From Micromonospora sp. PLK6-60 (GTDB taxonomy: Bacteria > Actinomycetota > Actinomycetes > Mycobacteriales > Micromonosporaceae), in assembly GCF_019890675.1 (NCBI RefSeq), contig NZ_JAIOAA010000010.1, positions 1 through 64,000 of the forward strand: a DNA stretch of 64,000 nucleotides, written 5' to 3'. Shown one piece after another: positions 24,337-32,782 of the stretch; the stretch's first letter is position 1; every line of letters begins with the position of its first letter. Under the pieces are notes generated by a model. It was not told the origin of the DNA, ran no database searches, and was given only the letters and a program-made list of their open reading frames with translations. Position numbers and translations under genes: made by a program.

Positions 24337-25803
24337 ATGAGCCTGGTGCAGAGCGTGGACAACGTGGCCCTGCTGCCGGCGTACCTGGCCGCCGGCACCG
24401 CCGTACTCGTGCTGCTGGCCGACCTGGTGGTGGCCCGTGCGGGCGTCACGTGGGCGGTGGCCGCCGGGGGCGCCGCCGGCACCGCGGTCGGCGCGGCGCT
24501 GGTCGGTGCGGGGGAGACCCGGCGGACGTTCTGCGTGGGCGCCGACTGCTCCTGGTTGTACGACGACCGGGCGGCCCTGGTCGGGGCGCTGTTCGCGCTG
24601 CTCACCCTCGGGGTGCTGGCGATATCCGGCCCGCTGCTGCGGGCCGGCGGGACGCCGGTGGGGGAATACTGCTTCCTGCTCGCCTGCTCGCTGACCGGCG
24701 GCGTGGTGCTGGGCGCGGCCGGGGACCTGATCACCCTGATCGTGGCCCTGGAGACGCTGACCCTGCCGCTGTACGTGCTGGTCGGGCTGCGGCGGGGCAG
24801 CGTGGCCGGCGCCCAGGCGGCGGTCACCTTCTTCGTGGTGAGCGTGGTGGCCACGACGCTCACCCTGCTCGGCGCGGCCCTGCTCTACGCGGTCACCGGC
24901 GGGCTGCACCTGGGCCGGCTCGGCGCGCTGTTCGGCGAGCGCCCGGAGCTGCTGGACCTGCCGCTGACCACGGCGGCGGTGGCGCTGGTGGTGCTCGGGC
25001 TGGCCTTCAAGGTGGCCGCGGTGCCGTTCCACGCCTGGGCGCCGGCCACCTACGACGGGGCGCCGCTGCCCGTCGCCGCCTACCTCTCCACCGCGTCGAA
25101 GCTGGGCGGGGTGGTCGCCCTGCTGGCGGTGACCGGGTTGGCGTTGCCGGCGACGGTCACCGGGCCGGTGCTGGCCGTGCTGGCGGTGCTGACCATGACG
25201 GTGGGCAACCTGGTGGCGCTGCGCCAGCGGCGTACGGTCCGGCTGCTGGCCTGGTCGTCGGTGGCCCAGGCGGGCTACATCCTGGCCCCGCTGGGCGCGC
25301 TGGCGCTGGCCGCCGGGCGCACCGACGAGGCGCGGGCCGGGGCGTACGCCGCCGCCGTCGCGTACACGGTCTTCTTCGTGCTGCTGGAGCTGGCGGCCTT
25401 CGCGGCGGTGGTGGCGCTGCGCCCGGCCGGTGCGGACGGCGGCACGCTCGACGAGCTGCGCGGCGCGGCCCGCCGCCACCCCTGGGTGGGTGGGGCGCTG
25501 GCGCTGGCCCTGGTCGGGCTGGCCGGGTTGCCGCCCGGCCTGGCCGGGCTGTTCGCCAAGGTCACCGTCGTCCGGTCACTGCTGGACGGCGGGGCCGGCT
25601 GGCTGGCCCTGGTGGTGGCCGTCAACGCCGTCGTCGGGCTCGCCTACTACCTGCGGTTCGCGGCCGTCCTGTGGGCTCCGGGCGCCGGCCCGGCCCCCGC
25701 CCGCCCGGCCCGTACGGTGCTCGCCGCGCTGGCGGTGACCACCGCGGTGGCCGTGTTGGTCGGCTTCGCCCCGCAGGTGGTGCTGGACCTGGCCGCCCGC
25801 TGA
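24337..25803 (+). CDS. nuoN: NADH-quinone oxidoreductase subunit N (proton-pumping)
   Basis: A 488-residue antiporter-like subunit and last gene of the locus. LITLIVALETLTLPLYVLVGLRRG carries the TM5 Glu, VAAVPFHAWAPATYDGAPLPVAAYLST and RTVRLLAWSSVAQAGYIL are family markers. ATG 24337 follows GGAGCGAGG. It completes the K-L-M-N proton-pumping arm that, with H, I and J, forms a membrane module here. Confidence 0.94.
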   Translation: MSLVQSVDNVALLPAYLAAGTAVLVLLADLVVARAGVTWAVAAGGAAGTAVGAALVGAGETRRTFCVGADCSWLYDDRAALVGALFALLTLGVLAISGPLLRAGGTPVGEYCFLLACSLTGGVVLGAAGDLITLIVALETLTLPLYVLVGLRRGSVAGAQAAVTFFVVSVVATTLTLLGAALLYAVTGGLHLGRLGALFGERPELLDLPLTTAAVALVVLGLAFKVAAVPFHAWAPATYDGAPLPVAAYLSTASKLGGVVALLAVTGLALPATVTGPVLAVLAVLTMTVGNLVALRQRRTVRLLAWSSVAQAGYILAPLGALALAAGRTDEARAGAYAAAVAYTVFFVLLELAAFAAVVALRPAGADGGTLDELRGAARRHPWVGGALALALVGLAGLPPGLAGLFAKVTVVRSLLDGGAGWLALVVAVNAVVGLAYYLRFAAVLWAPGAGPAPARPARTVLAALAVTTAVAVLVGFAPQVVLDLAAR

Positions 25804-25956
25804 CGGCTTCGTCCCGACTCCTCCCCGCTGTCCGGGTCGTCCAGCGGGTTCACAGCATCCCTCAGTCAACTTTCAGCCATGAGCAGGATGGTTGGCGGGT
25901 ACCGGGTTGTTGAACCGGTCGGCGGATCCTTCGATCCGCGCACCGAAGGAGTCATC

Positions 25957-26835
25957 GTGCATCACAACCGTCTGAAGACCGCAGCGCTGCTCGGCCTCTT
26001 GACCTCGCTGATCCTCGCGGTCGGCTACTGGTTCGGCGGCAGTGGCGGCCTGGTCGTCGCCGTCGTCGTGTCGTTGCTGATGAACGGCGTCACCTACTTC
26101 TACTCCGACAAGCTCGCCCTGCGCTCGATGCGGGCGCAACCGGTCAGCGAGGCCCAGTTCCCCGAGCTGTACCGGATGGTCCGTGAGCTCGCCACGGAGG
26201 CCGGCCAGCCGATGCCGCGCCTGTACATCAGCCCGACCGCGCAGCCCAACGCGTTCGCCACCGGGCGCAACCCGCAGCACGCGGCGGTCTGCGTCACCCA
26301 GGGCATCGTCGAGATCCTCGACTACCGCGAGCTGCGCGGCGTGATCGGGCACGAGCTGTCCCACGTCTACAACCGGGACATCCTGATCTCCAGCGTGGCG
26401 GCCGGCCTGGCCGGCATCATCACCATGCTGGCGAACCTCGCCTTTTTCATCCCGCTGGGCGGGGGCGACGACGAGGACGCCCCGAACCCGGCGGTGCTGC
26501 TGCTCACCCTGATCCTCGGCCCGATCGCGGCCACGGTGATCCAGCTGGCGATCAGCCGCAGCCGCGAATACCAGGCCGACCAGTCCGGCGCCGAGCTGAG
26601 TCGCGACCCGCTGGCCCTGGCCAGCGCCCTACGAAAGATCCACATGGGTACGCAGACCCGTCCGCTGCCGGCGCAGGGGCAGCTCACCAGCACCGCGCAC
26701 CTCATGATCGACAACCCGTTCAAGCGGGGCGGCGGCATCGCCGCGATGTTCGCCACCCACCCGCCGATGGAGCAGCGGGTGGCCCGGCTGGAGCGGATGG
26801 CCGCCAACAGCGGTCCGGTGCGGTTCCAGCGCTGA
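25957..26835 (+). CDS. htpX: Membrane zinc metalloprotease HtpX
   Basis: A 292-residue M48 protease that degrades misfolded membrane proteins. It has two N-terminal helices (about 9-45), SDKLALRSMRAQPVS, the zinc motif HELSH at about residue 132, further helices, and SRSREYQADQSGA with the third ligand Glu. It closely follows the mycobacterial HtpX pattern. GTG 25957 has GAAGGAG five bases upstream; the frame extends to 25879 but without family match. Confidence 0.94.
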   Translation: MHHNRLKTAALLGLLTSLILAVGYWFGGSGGLVVAVVVSLLMNGVTYFYSDKLALRSMRAQPVSEAQFPELYRMVRELATEAGQPMPRLYISPTAQPNAFATGRNPQHAAVCVTQGIVEILDYRELRGVIGHELSHVYNRDILISSVAAGLAGIITMLANLAFFIPLGGGDDEDAPNPAVLLLTLILGPIAATVIQLAISRSREYQADQSGAELSRDPLALASALRKIHMGTQTRPLPAQGQLTSTAHLMIDNPFKRGGGIAAMFATHPPMEQRVARLERMAANSGPVRFQR

Positions 26836-26846
26836 GCCACGAGCAC

Positions 26847-26880
26847 GAGCCCGGTCACCGCGGTCGCGGTGACCGGGCTC
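26847..26880. terminator. Perfect 15-bp hairpin between convergent htpX and hydrolase gene
   Basis: GAGCCCGGTCACCGC, a GGTC loop, and the exact complement. It starts 11 bp after the htpX stop and touches the stop of the minus-strand gene, so it probably terminates both. Confidence 0.8.
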
Positions 26881-28516
26881 ACGGCTGCTTCTGGCAGATC
26901 CGCTGCTGGGTGAAGGGCGGTCCGGGGGACGGCCGCCAGGCCGGGTTGATGGTGACCGCCAGCCCGGGGGCCTGCCAGGCCGCGCCGACCAGTTGATAGA
27001 GGGGATACTCCTGGCGCGGCGCGTTGATGTCCGCGCCGGCGAGGTAGTCGACCAGCCGGTCGTTGACGACATCCCGGCTGAGCAGGCCGCCGTGCAACGA
27101 GGGCACCTCGAACACCGGGATGTTCGCGTACGGGCCGGGCGGCAGTTCGGCGGCGCTGACCGTCGGCAGGAACGCGATGACCCGGACGTTGGGAATTGTG
27201 CACATGGTCTCGAACCGGTAGAACGGCCCCTGTTCCAGCAGGGACCGGATGAACGGCTCGTCCGGGCTGCTCTGGCCACCGGTGAAGAGGTTCACCGTGG
27301 CGAAGATGCCACGGAGCTGCCAGCCGGCCGCCAACCCCCAGCCGCGGTCCGCGTCCGGCGGCGGGTAGTAGGTCCGGGCGGCGCGGACCAGCGGGCTGAA
27401 CATCAGCAGGGCCCGGACCGGGGTGTCCGGACGGTTACGCAGGTAGGTCCGCGCCACCATCGCCCCCTCGCTCTCGCCGAGCAGCGCCACCGGCCGGCCG
27501 GTCCGGGCGTGCAGCCGGTCCACCTGCCGGGCCAGCAGGTCGGCGCTCGACTCCAGCGACCGGTGGGTGGCGAGCGTGTCGTACGGCAGCGGGCGCCCGG
27601 CGCCGTCCAGACCGGCGTAGGAGAACTGCTGCACCGCCGGGTCGACGGCCGGCACGCCGTCGTACGCCGAGTTGTGCCCGCCCAGCACGACCACCGCGTA
27701 CGGGACCGACGGCGGCAGCCGCTCGGTGAGCACCGGCGGCCGGAAGTTGTTCCGCTGCCGGCCGCCGCCCGCCGTCACCCCCTGCATCACCAGCGGGGTG
27801 ACCAGCGCGACCACGATGGCGATCGGCGCCACCGGCACCCGTCGCCAGCGGACGTGGGTCGGGTGGACCGCCGCGTGGACCGTCCGGTTCCACAGCAGGC
27901 CGTTGACCGCCCCGCAGGCCGCCGCGAACAGCACCGTCCACCACCCGGGCACCCACCAGACGAGCGCCCCGGTGACGGTGATCACCACGAAGTCGAGCAG
28001 CGACCAGCCGACCAGCGCCGCCGACGGCAGGCCACGCCACCAGCCCGGGCCCACCCCCGCCCGCTGCAGGAACGGCGCGAGCAGCAGCATCGGCCCCACC
28101 GAGGCGAAGACGAACCAGGACAGCGACACCACCCCGGCGGCCACCGCCAGCGCCGCGAACGGGCTGACGATCGCGGCGGTCATCGCCGCGACGCCGAGGT
28201 TGCGCAGCAGGACGCGCCGGAAACCGGGACGGGGTACGTCGCCGGGCCAGGCGAGGCTCACCAGCGCGCCGGAGAGCAGCCCGCGCACCCCGATCGCGAG
28301 GACCAGTCCGCCAAGATAGGTCGCCCAGGAGTTGTGGTAGACCAGCAGCCACCGCATGTCGTTGTACGAGTCGTACGGCCAGACGGCCGAGCCCTGCGGC
28401 GAGAGGCCCTCCGCCCCCCGGTAGTCCATCCCCACGAAGAGCAGGTTCTGCACGGCCGGGACGGCGGCGGCGAGCACGAGCAGCCCGAGGAAGCTGCCCC
28501 TCCGGTGACGCACCAT
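26879..28516 (-). CDS. Membrane protein with C-terminal alpha/beta-hydrolase-like domain
   Basis: A 545-residue protein. The first ~260 residues contain about seven hydrophobic helices (LGLLVLAAAVPAVQNLLFVG, YLGGLVLAIGVRGLL and others). The C-terminal part lies after the last helix and has VVLGGHNSAYDGV and VALLGESEGAMVARTYLRN, whose GESEG matches the GxSxG nucleophile elbow of alpha/beta hydrolases. The protein is therefore probably a membrane-tethered esterase/lipase-like enzyme; the substrate is unknown. ATG 28516 is preceded by GAGGAGGAG; GTG 28531 is an alternative start. Confidence 0.7.
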   Translation of the reverse strand: MVRHRRGSFLGLLVLAAAVPAVQNLLFVGMDYRGAEGLSPQGSAVWPYDSYNDMRWLLVYHNSWATYLGGLVLAIGVRGLLSGALVSLAWPGDVPRPGFRRVLLRNLGVAAMTAAIVSPFAALAVAAGVVSLSWFVFASVGPMLLLAPFLQRAGVGPGWWRGLPSAALVGWSLLDFVVITVTGALVWWVPGWWTVLFAAACGAVNGLLWNRTVHAAVHPTHVRWRRVPVAPIAIVVALVTPLVMQGVTAGGGRQRNNFRPPVLTERLPPSVPYAVVVLGGHNSAYDGVPAVDPAVQQFSYAGLDGAGRPLPYDTLATHRSLESSADLLARQVDRLHARTGRPVALLGESEGAMVARTYLRNRPDTPVRALLMFSPLVRAARTYYPPPDADRGWGLAAGWQLRGIFATVNLFTGGQSSPDEPFIRSLLEQGPFYRFETMCTIPNVRVIAFLPTVSAAELPPGPYANIPVFEVPSLHGGLLSRDVVNDRLVDYLAGADINAPRQEYPLYQLVGAAWQAPGLAVTINPAWRPSPGPPFTQQRICQKQP

Positions 28517-28705
28517 CTCCTCCTCGGCCACCCGCGACCCCTGCCAACGACTCTTCCCTGGCTGCCCCCGGCGCCGGGACGGAACGCCGGAAATAACGGG
28601 GTCGCCGGCGGCCGTGCTGGTGACCCGCGCCCCAGACCGTTCCACCCGAGGCGTCCCCGGCGTTAGGGTCGAAACCTCTCTCGGTCATTACATTGGAGGT
28701 CGACG

Positions 28706-29965
28706 GTGGCCGGACTGCGCCAGTACGCGGGCGTCTGGCGGATCCCCGGAGCTCCGCTGCTGCTGATCTTCGGCATCGTCGGGCGGCTCGGGATCGGCAT
28801 GACACCGCTGGCGTTGCTGCTGGTCGTGCAGCAGGTCACCGGCCGGTACTCGCTGGCCGCCGTCGCCGGAGGCATCTACGCCCTGTCCGGCGCCGCGCTC
28901 AGCCCGGTCGCCGGCCGGATCGCCGACCGGACCGGCCCCACCCCGGTGCTGCTGACCACCGCCGTCGCGCACCCGCTGGCCCTGGTCGGGCTGCTCTGGG
29001 CGAGTCGCGCCGAGGCGGGCAGCCTGGCGCTGATCTACCTGGCCGCCGGGGTCGCCGGCGCCACGTACCCGCCGCTGACCGCCGCGATCCGCGGCGCCTG
29101 GAACGACCTCACCGGCCCCGCCACCGGCCGCTACCAGCTCCGCAACACCGCGCTCGCCGCCGAGACCTCGCTCTTCGAGATCGTCTTCGTGCTCGGCCCG
29201 CTGCTGGTGGCCGGCTTCGTGCTGGTCGCCGACGCCGCGGCCGCGCTGGTCGGCTCGGCCGTGGTCACCCTGGTGGGCACCGTCGCGGTGGCTCTCGGTC
29301 GGGTGATGCGCGGCTGGCGACCGCACCCCCGGGAGCAGCACACCCGCGGGCTGGGGCCGCTCGGCCTGGGCGGCTTCCCCGCACTCCTGATCTGCGTGGC
29401 CGGCCTGGGCATCGCGTTCGGCGCCGCCGGGGTCATCGTGCCCGCCTTCGCCGCCGGGCAACCGACGGACGACCCGGAGAGCCTGGCCGGACTGTTGCTC
29501 GCCGTCTGGGGAGTGGGCAGCGCGATCGGCGGCTTCTGGTTCGGCGTACGCCGGCCGGCGCCGAACATGACCCGGCAGTTCGCCTGGCTGCTCGCCGCCG
29601 TCGCCACCAGTCTGGCGTTGTTCGCGCTGATGCCCGGCCCGGTGGCGCTGGGCGTGGCGCTGACGGTCGGCGGGGCCACCATCGCCCCCGCGCTCACCCT
29701 GGAGAACACCCTGGTCGGCCGGATCACCCCGGCCAGCATGCTGAACGAGGCGTACACCTGGGTGGTCACCACCTCGATCGGGGCGAGCGCGGCCGGCGGC
29801 GCGGTGGCCGGCCTGATCGTCGACCACGCGGGTGGCGTGCCCTGGGCGTTCGTCTTCGCCGGCGGCGCGGTGGCGGTCGGCGCGGTGGTGGCCGCGCTGC
29901 CCGCCGGCCCGATCGCCCGGGCCGAGGCGGCGGCGCTCCGCCGGGAGCAGCCGGTCGCCGTCTGA
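28706..29965 (+). CDS. Major facilitator superfamily transporter
   Basis: A 419-residue protein with about 12 hydrophobic segments and the loop 2-3 motif AGRIADRTGPTPVLL (MFS motif A, GxxxDRxG). Closest in character to actinobacterial drug-efflux-like MFS proteins with an unmarked substrate. GTG 28706 follows GGAGGTCGACG. It is divergent from the hydrolase-like membrane protein. Confidence 0.82.
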   Translation: MAGLRQYAGVWRIPGAPLLLIFGIVGRLGIGMTPLALLLVVQQVTGRYSLAAVAGGIYALSGAALSPVAGRIADRTGPTPVLLTTAVAHPLALVGLLWASRAEAGSLALIYLAAGVAGATYPPLTAAIRGAWNDLTGPATGRYQLRNTALAAETSLFEIVFVLGPLLVAGFVLVADAAAALVGSAVVTLVGTVAVALGRVMRGWRPHPREQHTRGLGPLGLGGFPALLICVAGLGIAFGAAGVIVPAFAAGQPTDDPESLAGLLLAVWGVGSAIGGFWFGVRRPAPNMTRQFAWLLAAVATSLALFALMPGPVALGVALTVGGATIAPALTLENTLVGRITPASMLNEAYTWVVTTSIGASAAGGAVAGLIVDHAGGVPWAFVFAGGAVAVGAVVAALPAGPIARAEAAALRREQPVAV

Positions 29966-30058
29966 GCCGGGCGGGTCGGCCGCCTTCGGACGGACGCTCG
30001 ACCCGGACGGCCGGTGCGGAGGCGGTCTCAAGCCGCTGCCGGCGGGTACTCCACCGGC

Positions 30059-30154
30059 ATGTTCGTCTTCTTCTCGAACCGGGTCGGCTGCCTGGGCTCG
30101 CTCCTGGTCAGCGCGATCCTGACGGTGATCCTGCTGTTGATCTTCTCGCGCTGA
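30059..30154 (+). CDS. Conserved 31-residue single-helix membrane peptide
   Basis: ATG 30059 opens a 31-codon frame: MFVFFSNRVGCLG followed by a hydrophobic stretch SLLVSAILTVILLLIFSR. The pattern (FFSNR-x-GCLGSLL then a Leu/Ile/Val helix ending in Arg) resembles a tiny membrane protein I recall from many actinobacteria; this is memory, not a search. No obvious Shine-Dalgarno. Its 3' half overlaps antisense the end of the MerT-like gene by 47 bp. Function unknown. Confidence 0.6.
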   Translation: MFVFFSNRVGCLGSLLVSAILTVILLLIFSR

Positions 30155-30419
30155 GGCCCGCTCGACAGGAGCACGTGCCGCCGGCGCAGCCGGTGGCGTG
30201 GCGGCGCCGGCCGGCCCACCACCAGGACAGGCCGGCGAGCCCGGCCAGGGCGACGGCGACGCCCGGCAGGAACCGATTGACGGCAGCCCAGCCGGCGCCA
30301 CCCAGGATCCCGGCGGCGAGCAGCGCCGGCAGCAGGCAACAGGCGGCGCAGGCCACGCCGGCGAGCCCGGTCATACCGGAGGGAAGCAGGCGGCGCAGCC
30401 GGTCAACAGGTGTCGGCAC
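30108..30419 (-). CDS. Small Cys-containing membrane protein, MerT/MerC-like
   Basis: A 103-residue protein with two or three hydrophobic helices. The first, GMTGLAGVACAACCLLPALLAAG, contains paired cysteines as in mercuric-transport helices (MerT/MerC/MerF). After the second helix comes CAGGTCSCRAG, a Cys-rich tail. GTG 30419 overlaps the stop of the MerR gene by about 17 bp and follows GAGAGGAACGACG, so it is coupled to the regulator. A role in metal-ion transport is inferred from the Cys pattern and the MerR neighbour. The C-terminal end may be shorter, since it overlaps the small peptide gene on the other strand. Confidence 0.6.
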   Translation of the reverse strand: MPTPVDRLRRLLPSGMTGLAGVACAACCLLPALLAAGILGGAGWAAVNRFLPGVAVALAGLAGLSWWWAGRRRHATGCAGGTCSCRAGLSARRSTAGSPSGSR

Positions 30420-30852
30420 CGTCGTTCCTCTCGGCGAGTTCGGCGAACGGCAGCGGACAGCAGGAACTGCCGGCGCAGGCGACCAGGTCGTCACAGCCGG
30501 CGGAGATGGCGGCGCGGAGGGTGTCGCGGATGACGGTGAGGTCGGCCAACCGCTGTTCCACCTCGACAAGCTTCGCTCTGGCACGTGCCTGGAGGCCGAT
30601 GTCCGGGCGACCGCCGTGCCGGTGCCGGCCGGCGGCCAGCAGGTCGGCGACCTCGTTGAGGGTGAAGCCGAGACGCTGCGCGGTCTTGATGATCCGGAGC
30701 AGCGTGACCGTGTCGGGCGGATAGAGCCGGTGCCCGCCCGGCGACCGCCGCGGAGCGGCCAACAGCCCCCGGCGCTCGTAGTACCGCAACGTCTGCGGAT
30801 TGACCCCGGCCGCGTCGGCGAGCTGACCGCTGCGCAGCCCCGACCCGCTCAT
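30403..30852 (-). CDS. MerR-family metal-responsive regulator
   Basis: A 149-residue regulator. The winged HTH starts almost at once (LRSGQLADAAGVNPQTLRYYERRGLL), then a dimer helix (ARAKLVEVEQRLADLTVIRDTLRAAI), then the metal loop CDDLVACAGSSCCPLPF with Cys residues positioned as in MerR/ZntR. It would bind a long-spacer promoter in front of this cluster. An alternative ATG at 30924 overlaps the previous gene's stop (ATGA) and would add 24 Gly/Ser/Arg-rich residues; the two start regions share the same 16 bp (see findings). Confidence 0.85.
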   Translation of the reverse strand: MSGSGLRSGQLADAAGVNPQTLRYYERRGLLAAPRRSPGGHRLYPPDTVTLLRIIKTAQRLGFTLNEVADLLAAGRHRHGGRPDIGLQARARAKLVEVEQRLADLTVIRDTLRAAISAGCDDLVACAGSSCCPLPFAELAERNDGADTC

Positions 30853-30920
30853 GACGATCCCGCCGCCGCGCGGCCCTGATCCGCTCCTAGCGGGCCTGCC
30901 GCCGGGTAGCCCCGACCCGC

Positions 30921-31277
30921 TCATCGCGAGGCCGCGGCGGACGCGGCACGGGCGGCGAGGCCGTCGAGCACGTCGACGTGGGCCGCCGGCACCCGGACGT
31001 CCAACGCCAGCAGGTCGGGGCCGGACCGGGAAACGTCGAACGCGAAGAACGAGCAGCAGGACGACTCCCGGGCGGTCAGCTCCCGCGCCGCCTCCTCGAC
31101 CTGCCCGTCACCGGCGAGCCAGAGCCGCAGATGCCGCCCCGACCGCCGGTCGACGCCCCGGACCGAATCGCGGAAGAACTGGTCGAACTCGGCAAGCCGC
31201 AGCGGCCGTTCGGCCGTCGGCAGGGCGCAGGAATCCGGCACCCAGGCATCATCGGTGGTGGCGTTACCGTCGCTCAT
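30921..31277 (-). CDS. Conserved hypothetical protein of the MerR cluster
   Basis: A 118-residue soluble protein with CALPTAERPLRLAEFDQFFRD near the N-terminus and LTARESSCCSFFAFDVS in the middle; the CC pair and a second Cys suggest metal or thiol chemistry. Proteins of this type sit beside MerR regulators in actinobacteria as far as I recall, but I do not recognise a named domain. It is the first gene of the three-gene minus-strand cluster and its stop overlaps the longer MerR start. Confidence 0.7.
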   Translation of the reverse strand: MSDGNATTDDAWVPDSCALPTAERPLRLAEFDQFFRDSVRGVDRRSGRHLRLWLAGDGQVEEAARELTARESSCCSFFAFDVSRSGPDLLALDVRVPAAHVDVLDGLAARAASAAASR

Positions 31278-31395
31278 GACCCGACGGTAAGCCCGTACCC
31301 AGGTACCGGATGCAAGCCCAAATCCGGAAAGCTTCCGGCCGTCGCCCGGCCACCGGCGCGGTCGGACCGGGCGACGACGTGCGGAAGCCTGTGCC

Positions 31396-31890
31396 CTACC
31401 GGTAGTTGGTGAACTGCAGGGCGACCCCGAAGTCCTCGCCCTTGAGCAGCGAGATGACGGCCTGGAGGTCGTCCTTCTTCTTGCCGGTGACCCGCAGCTG
31501 GTCGCCCTGGATCTGGGCCTGGACGCCCTTCGGGCCCTCGTCGCGGATCTTCTTGCTGATCGCCTTGGCCTTGTCCTGGTCGATGCCCTGGATCACCTTG
31601 GCGTCGATCTTGAAGACCTTGCCCGAGGAGCGCGGGTCGCCGGCGTCCAGCGACTTCAGGGAGATGTTCCGCTTGACCAGCTTCTCCTTGAAGACGTCCA
31701 GCGCGGCCCGCACCCGCTCCTCGGTCTCCGCCTGGAGGCTGATCGCCTCCTCGCCCGACCAGGAGATCTCCGCGCCGGTGCCCCGGAAGTCGAACCGCTG
31801 CGCGAGCTCCTTCTCCGCCTGGCGGAGGGCGTTGTCGACCTCCTGCCGGTCGACCTTGCTCACGATGTCGAACGACGGGTTCGCTGCCAT
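31396..31890 (-). CDS. YajQ family nucleotide-binding protein
   Basis: A 164-residue protein, the normal YajQ length. FDIVSKVDRQEVDNALRQAEKELAQRFDFRGTGAEI and the C-terminal VALQFTNYR are typical. Family members bind c-di-GMP or nucleic acids/tRNA. ATG 31890 is chosen over 31896 because the GGAG is 7 bases upstream of it; from 31896 the spacing would be only 1 base. Confidence 0.93.
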   Translation of the reverse strand: MAANPSFDIVSKVDRQEVDNALRQAEKELAQRFDFRGTGAEISWSGEEAISLQAETEERVRAALDVFKEKLVKRNISLKSLDAGDPRSSGKVFKIDAKVIQGIDQDKAKAISKKIRDEGPKGVQAQIQGDQLRVTGKKKDDLQAVISLLKGEDFGVALQFTNYR

Positions 31891-31969
31891 GCTCATGCTC
31901 CTGCTGTCCGGCGGTCTGTACCGTTCTGTCGCCCACTGACCAGCGTTGCGACCCCCTGACGGTACCCGG

Positions 31970-32000
31970 TTGCGTCCGGCCCGGGGGCGACCGCTATCCT
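31970..32000 (+). promoter_or_regulatory. Likely tRNA-Tyr promoter
   Basis: TTGCGT (31970-31975), a 19-bp spacer and TATCCT (31995-32000) precede tRNA-Tyr by about 38 bp. The spacing is a little long for a sigma-70-type promoter. Confidence 0.4.
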
Positions 32001-32038
32001 TGCTTCCGCCGCCGCGTTGCGACGCGGTGGTACGCCCT

Positions 32039-32122
32039 GGCGGGTTGCCCGAGCGGCCAATGGGAGCGGACTGTAAATCCGTCGCGAAAGCTACAGAGGT
32101 TCGAATCCTCTACCCGCCACCA
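32039..32122 (+). tRNA. tRNA-Tyr (GTA)
   Basis: Acceptor arms GGCGGGT and ACCCGCC, anticodon loop CTGTAAA with GTA, a long class II variable arm, T-arm AGAGG-TTCGAAT-CCTCT and an encoded CCA end (32120-32122). Its 3' half from 32071 is the integration site of the AICE; integration leaves this copy intact. Confidence 0.97.
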
Positions 32123-32149
32123 GGTGCGACAACGGCCCCTGACCAGCAG
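32071..32149 (+). other. attL of the tRNA-Tyr integrated element
   Basis: 79-bp segment from the tRNA-Tyr anticodon to just past the tRNA, repeated at 51326-51404 with two mismatches (32093 A versus 51348 T; 32130 C versus 51385 G). Strand exchange must lie within it. Confidence 0.93.
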
Positions 32150-32170
32150 AGATGCTGATTAGGGGCCGTT
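32131..32170 (+). terminator. tRNA-Tyr terminator hairpin (left copy)
   Basis: AACGGCCCCT pairs with AGGGGCCGTT across 20 bases that contain a second small stem (CAGCA/TGCTG). A second version of this hairpin follows attR at 51386-51425. Confidence 0.75.
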
Positions 32171-32782
32171 GTCGTCTGTCCGGCCTGGTCCGGCTGAGTC
32201 CAGCCGTTGACGACTGGTTGTGGGCAGATGGTGGGCAGGACGATCTTGCCCGCTGAGGGCTTTTCTGGAGCTGTGAATGCTGGGTTGGTGGCCTGGGTCC
32301 GGTCCGGCGGAGTTCGTGCGTGTATCGATCGGCTGAGGGGTCCGCGGTGGAGTGTCGGCGGCTGCGGGAGAGGAATCGGGGGCAAGCCAGTCCCGGGGTT
32401 GGACTGGCGCGGCAGTCGGGAGCCCTGACTGTCGACGAGGCCGACCGGTTCGGCTTCCGTACCGCCTGGCCGTGATCGTGCCGCCTGGCCGGATCAACAG
32501 ACTCGGGGCGGCGGTCCGGCGGCTGTCGGTGGCTCTCCGCCCCGGCGCCGGAGGCGGCCGGGGCGGCTTGCCGCCGGCCGGGTTACCGCCCCGCGCCGCG
32601 CGGAGCGCGGCGCCTTGATCCAGAACAGAACAACTCGGCAGCATGACGGGTGAGGTGGGTGACGCAGAAGCGGACGTCAGACGAGCCACAGGATCGGTGG
32701 TTCCACGGAACAGGCACCATCCCGTAGGTTCTACCGGTCAGCGAGCATGCCCCGCTGGCCGACTTTGTGATCGTCGAGACAG
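32171..32782. other. Gene-free left end of the AICE
   Basis: About 610 bp without a convincing coding frame. It contains a 17-bp sequence at 32220-32236 that recurs near the right end, and GC-rich inverted repeats around 32545-32610. Composition drops in GC toward 32783, where the restriction-modification gene starts. Confidence 0.6.
32220..32236 (+). repeat. 17-bp end repeat, left copy
   Basis: GTGGGCAGATGGTGGGC, identical to 51232-51248 in the same orientation. It lies 71 bp inside attL; the right copy lies 77 bp inside attR. A candidate arm-type integrase or Xis site. Confidence 0.6.

Noticed and set aside
12801..25803. Hydrogenase-4/Ech or Mrp antiporter instead of complex I
   Set aside because: NuoJ and NuoK are present and NuoH has the ExxRxPFD loop; no hydrogenase large subunit or MnhE/F/G is encoded.
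32352..32618. Plus-strand frame at the left AICE end
   Set aside because: No ribosome site, composition like translated GC-rich noise, no motif.
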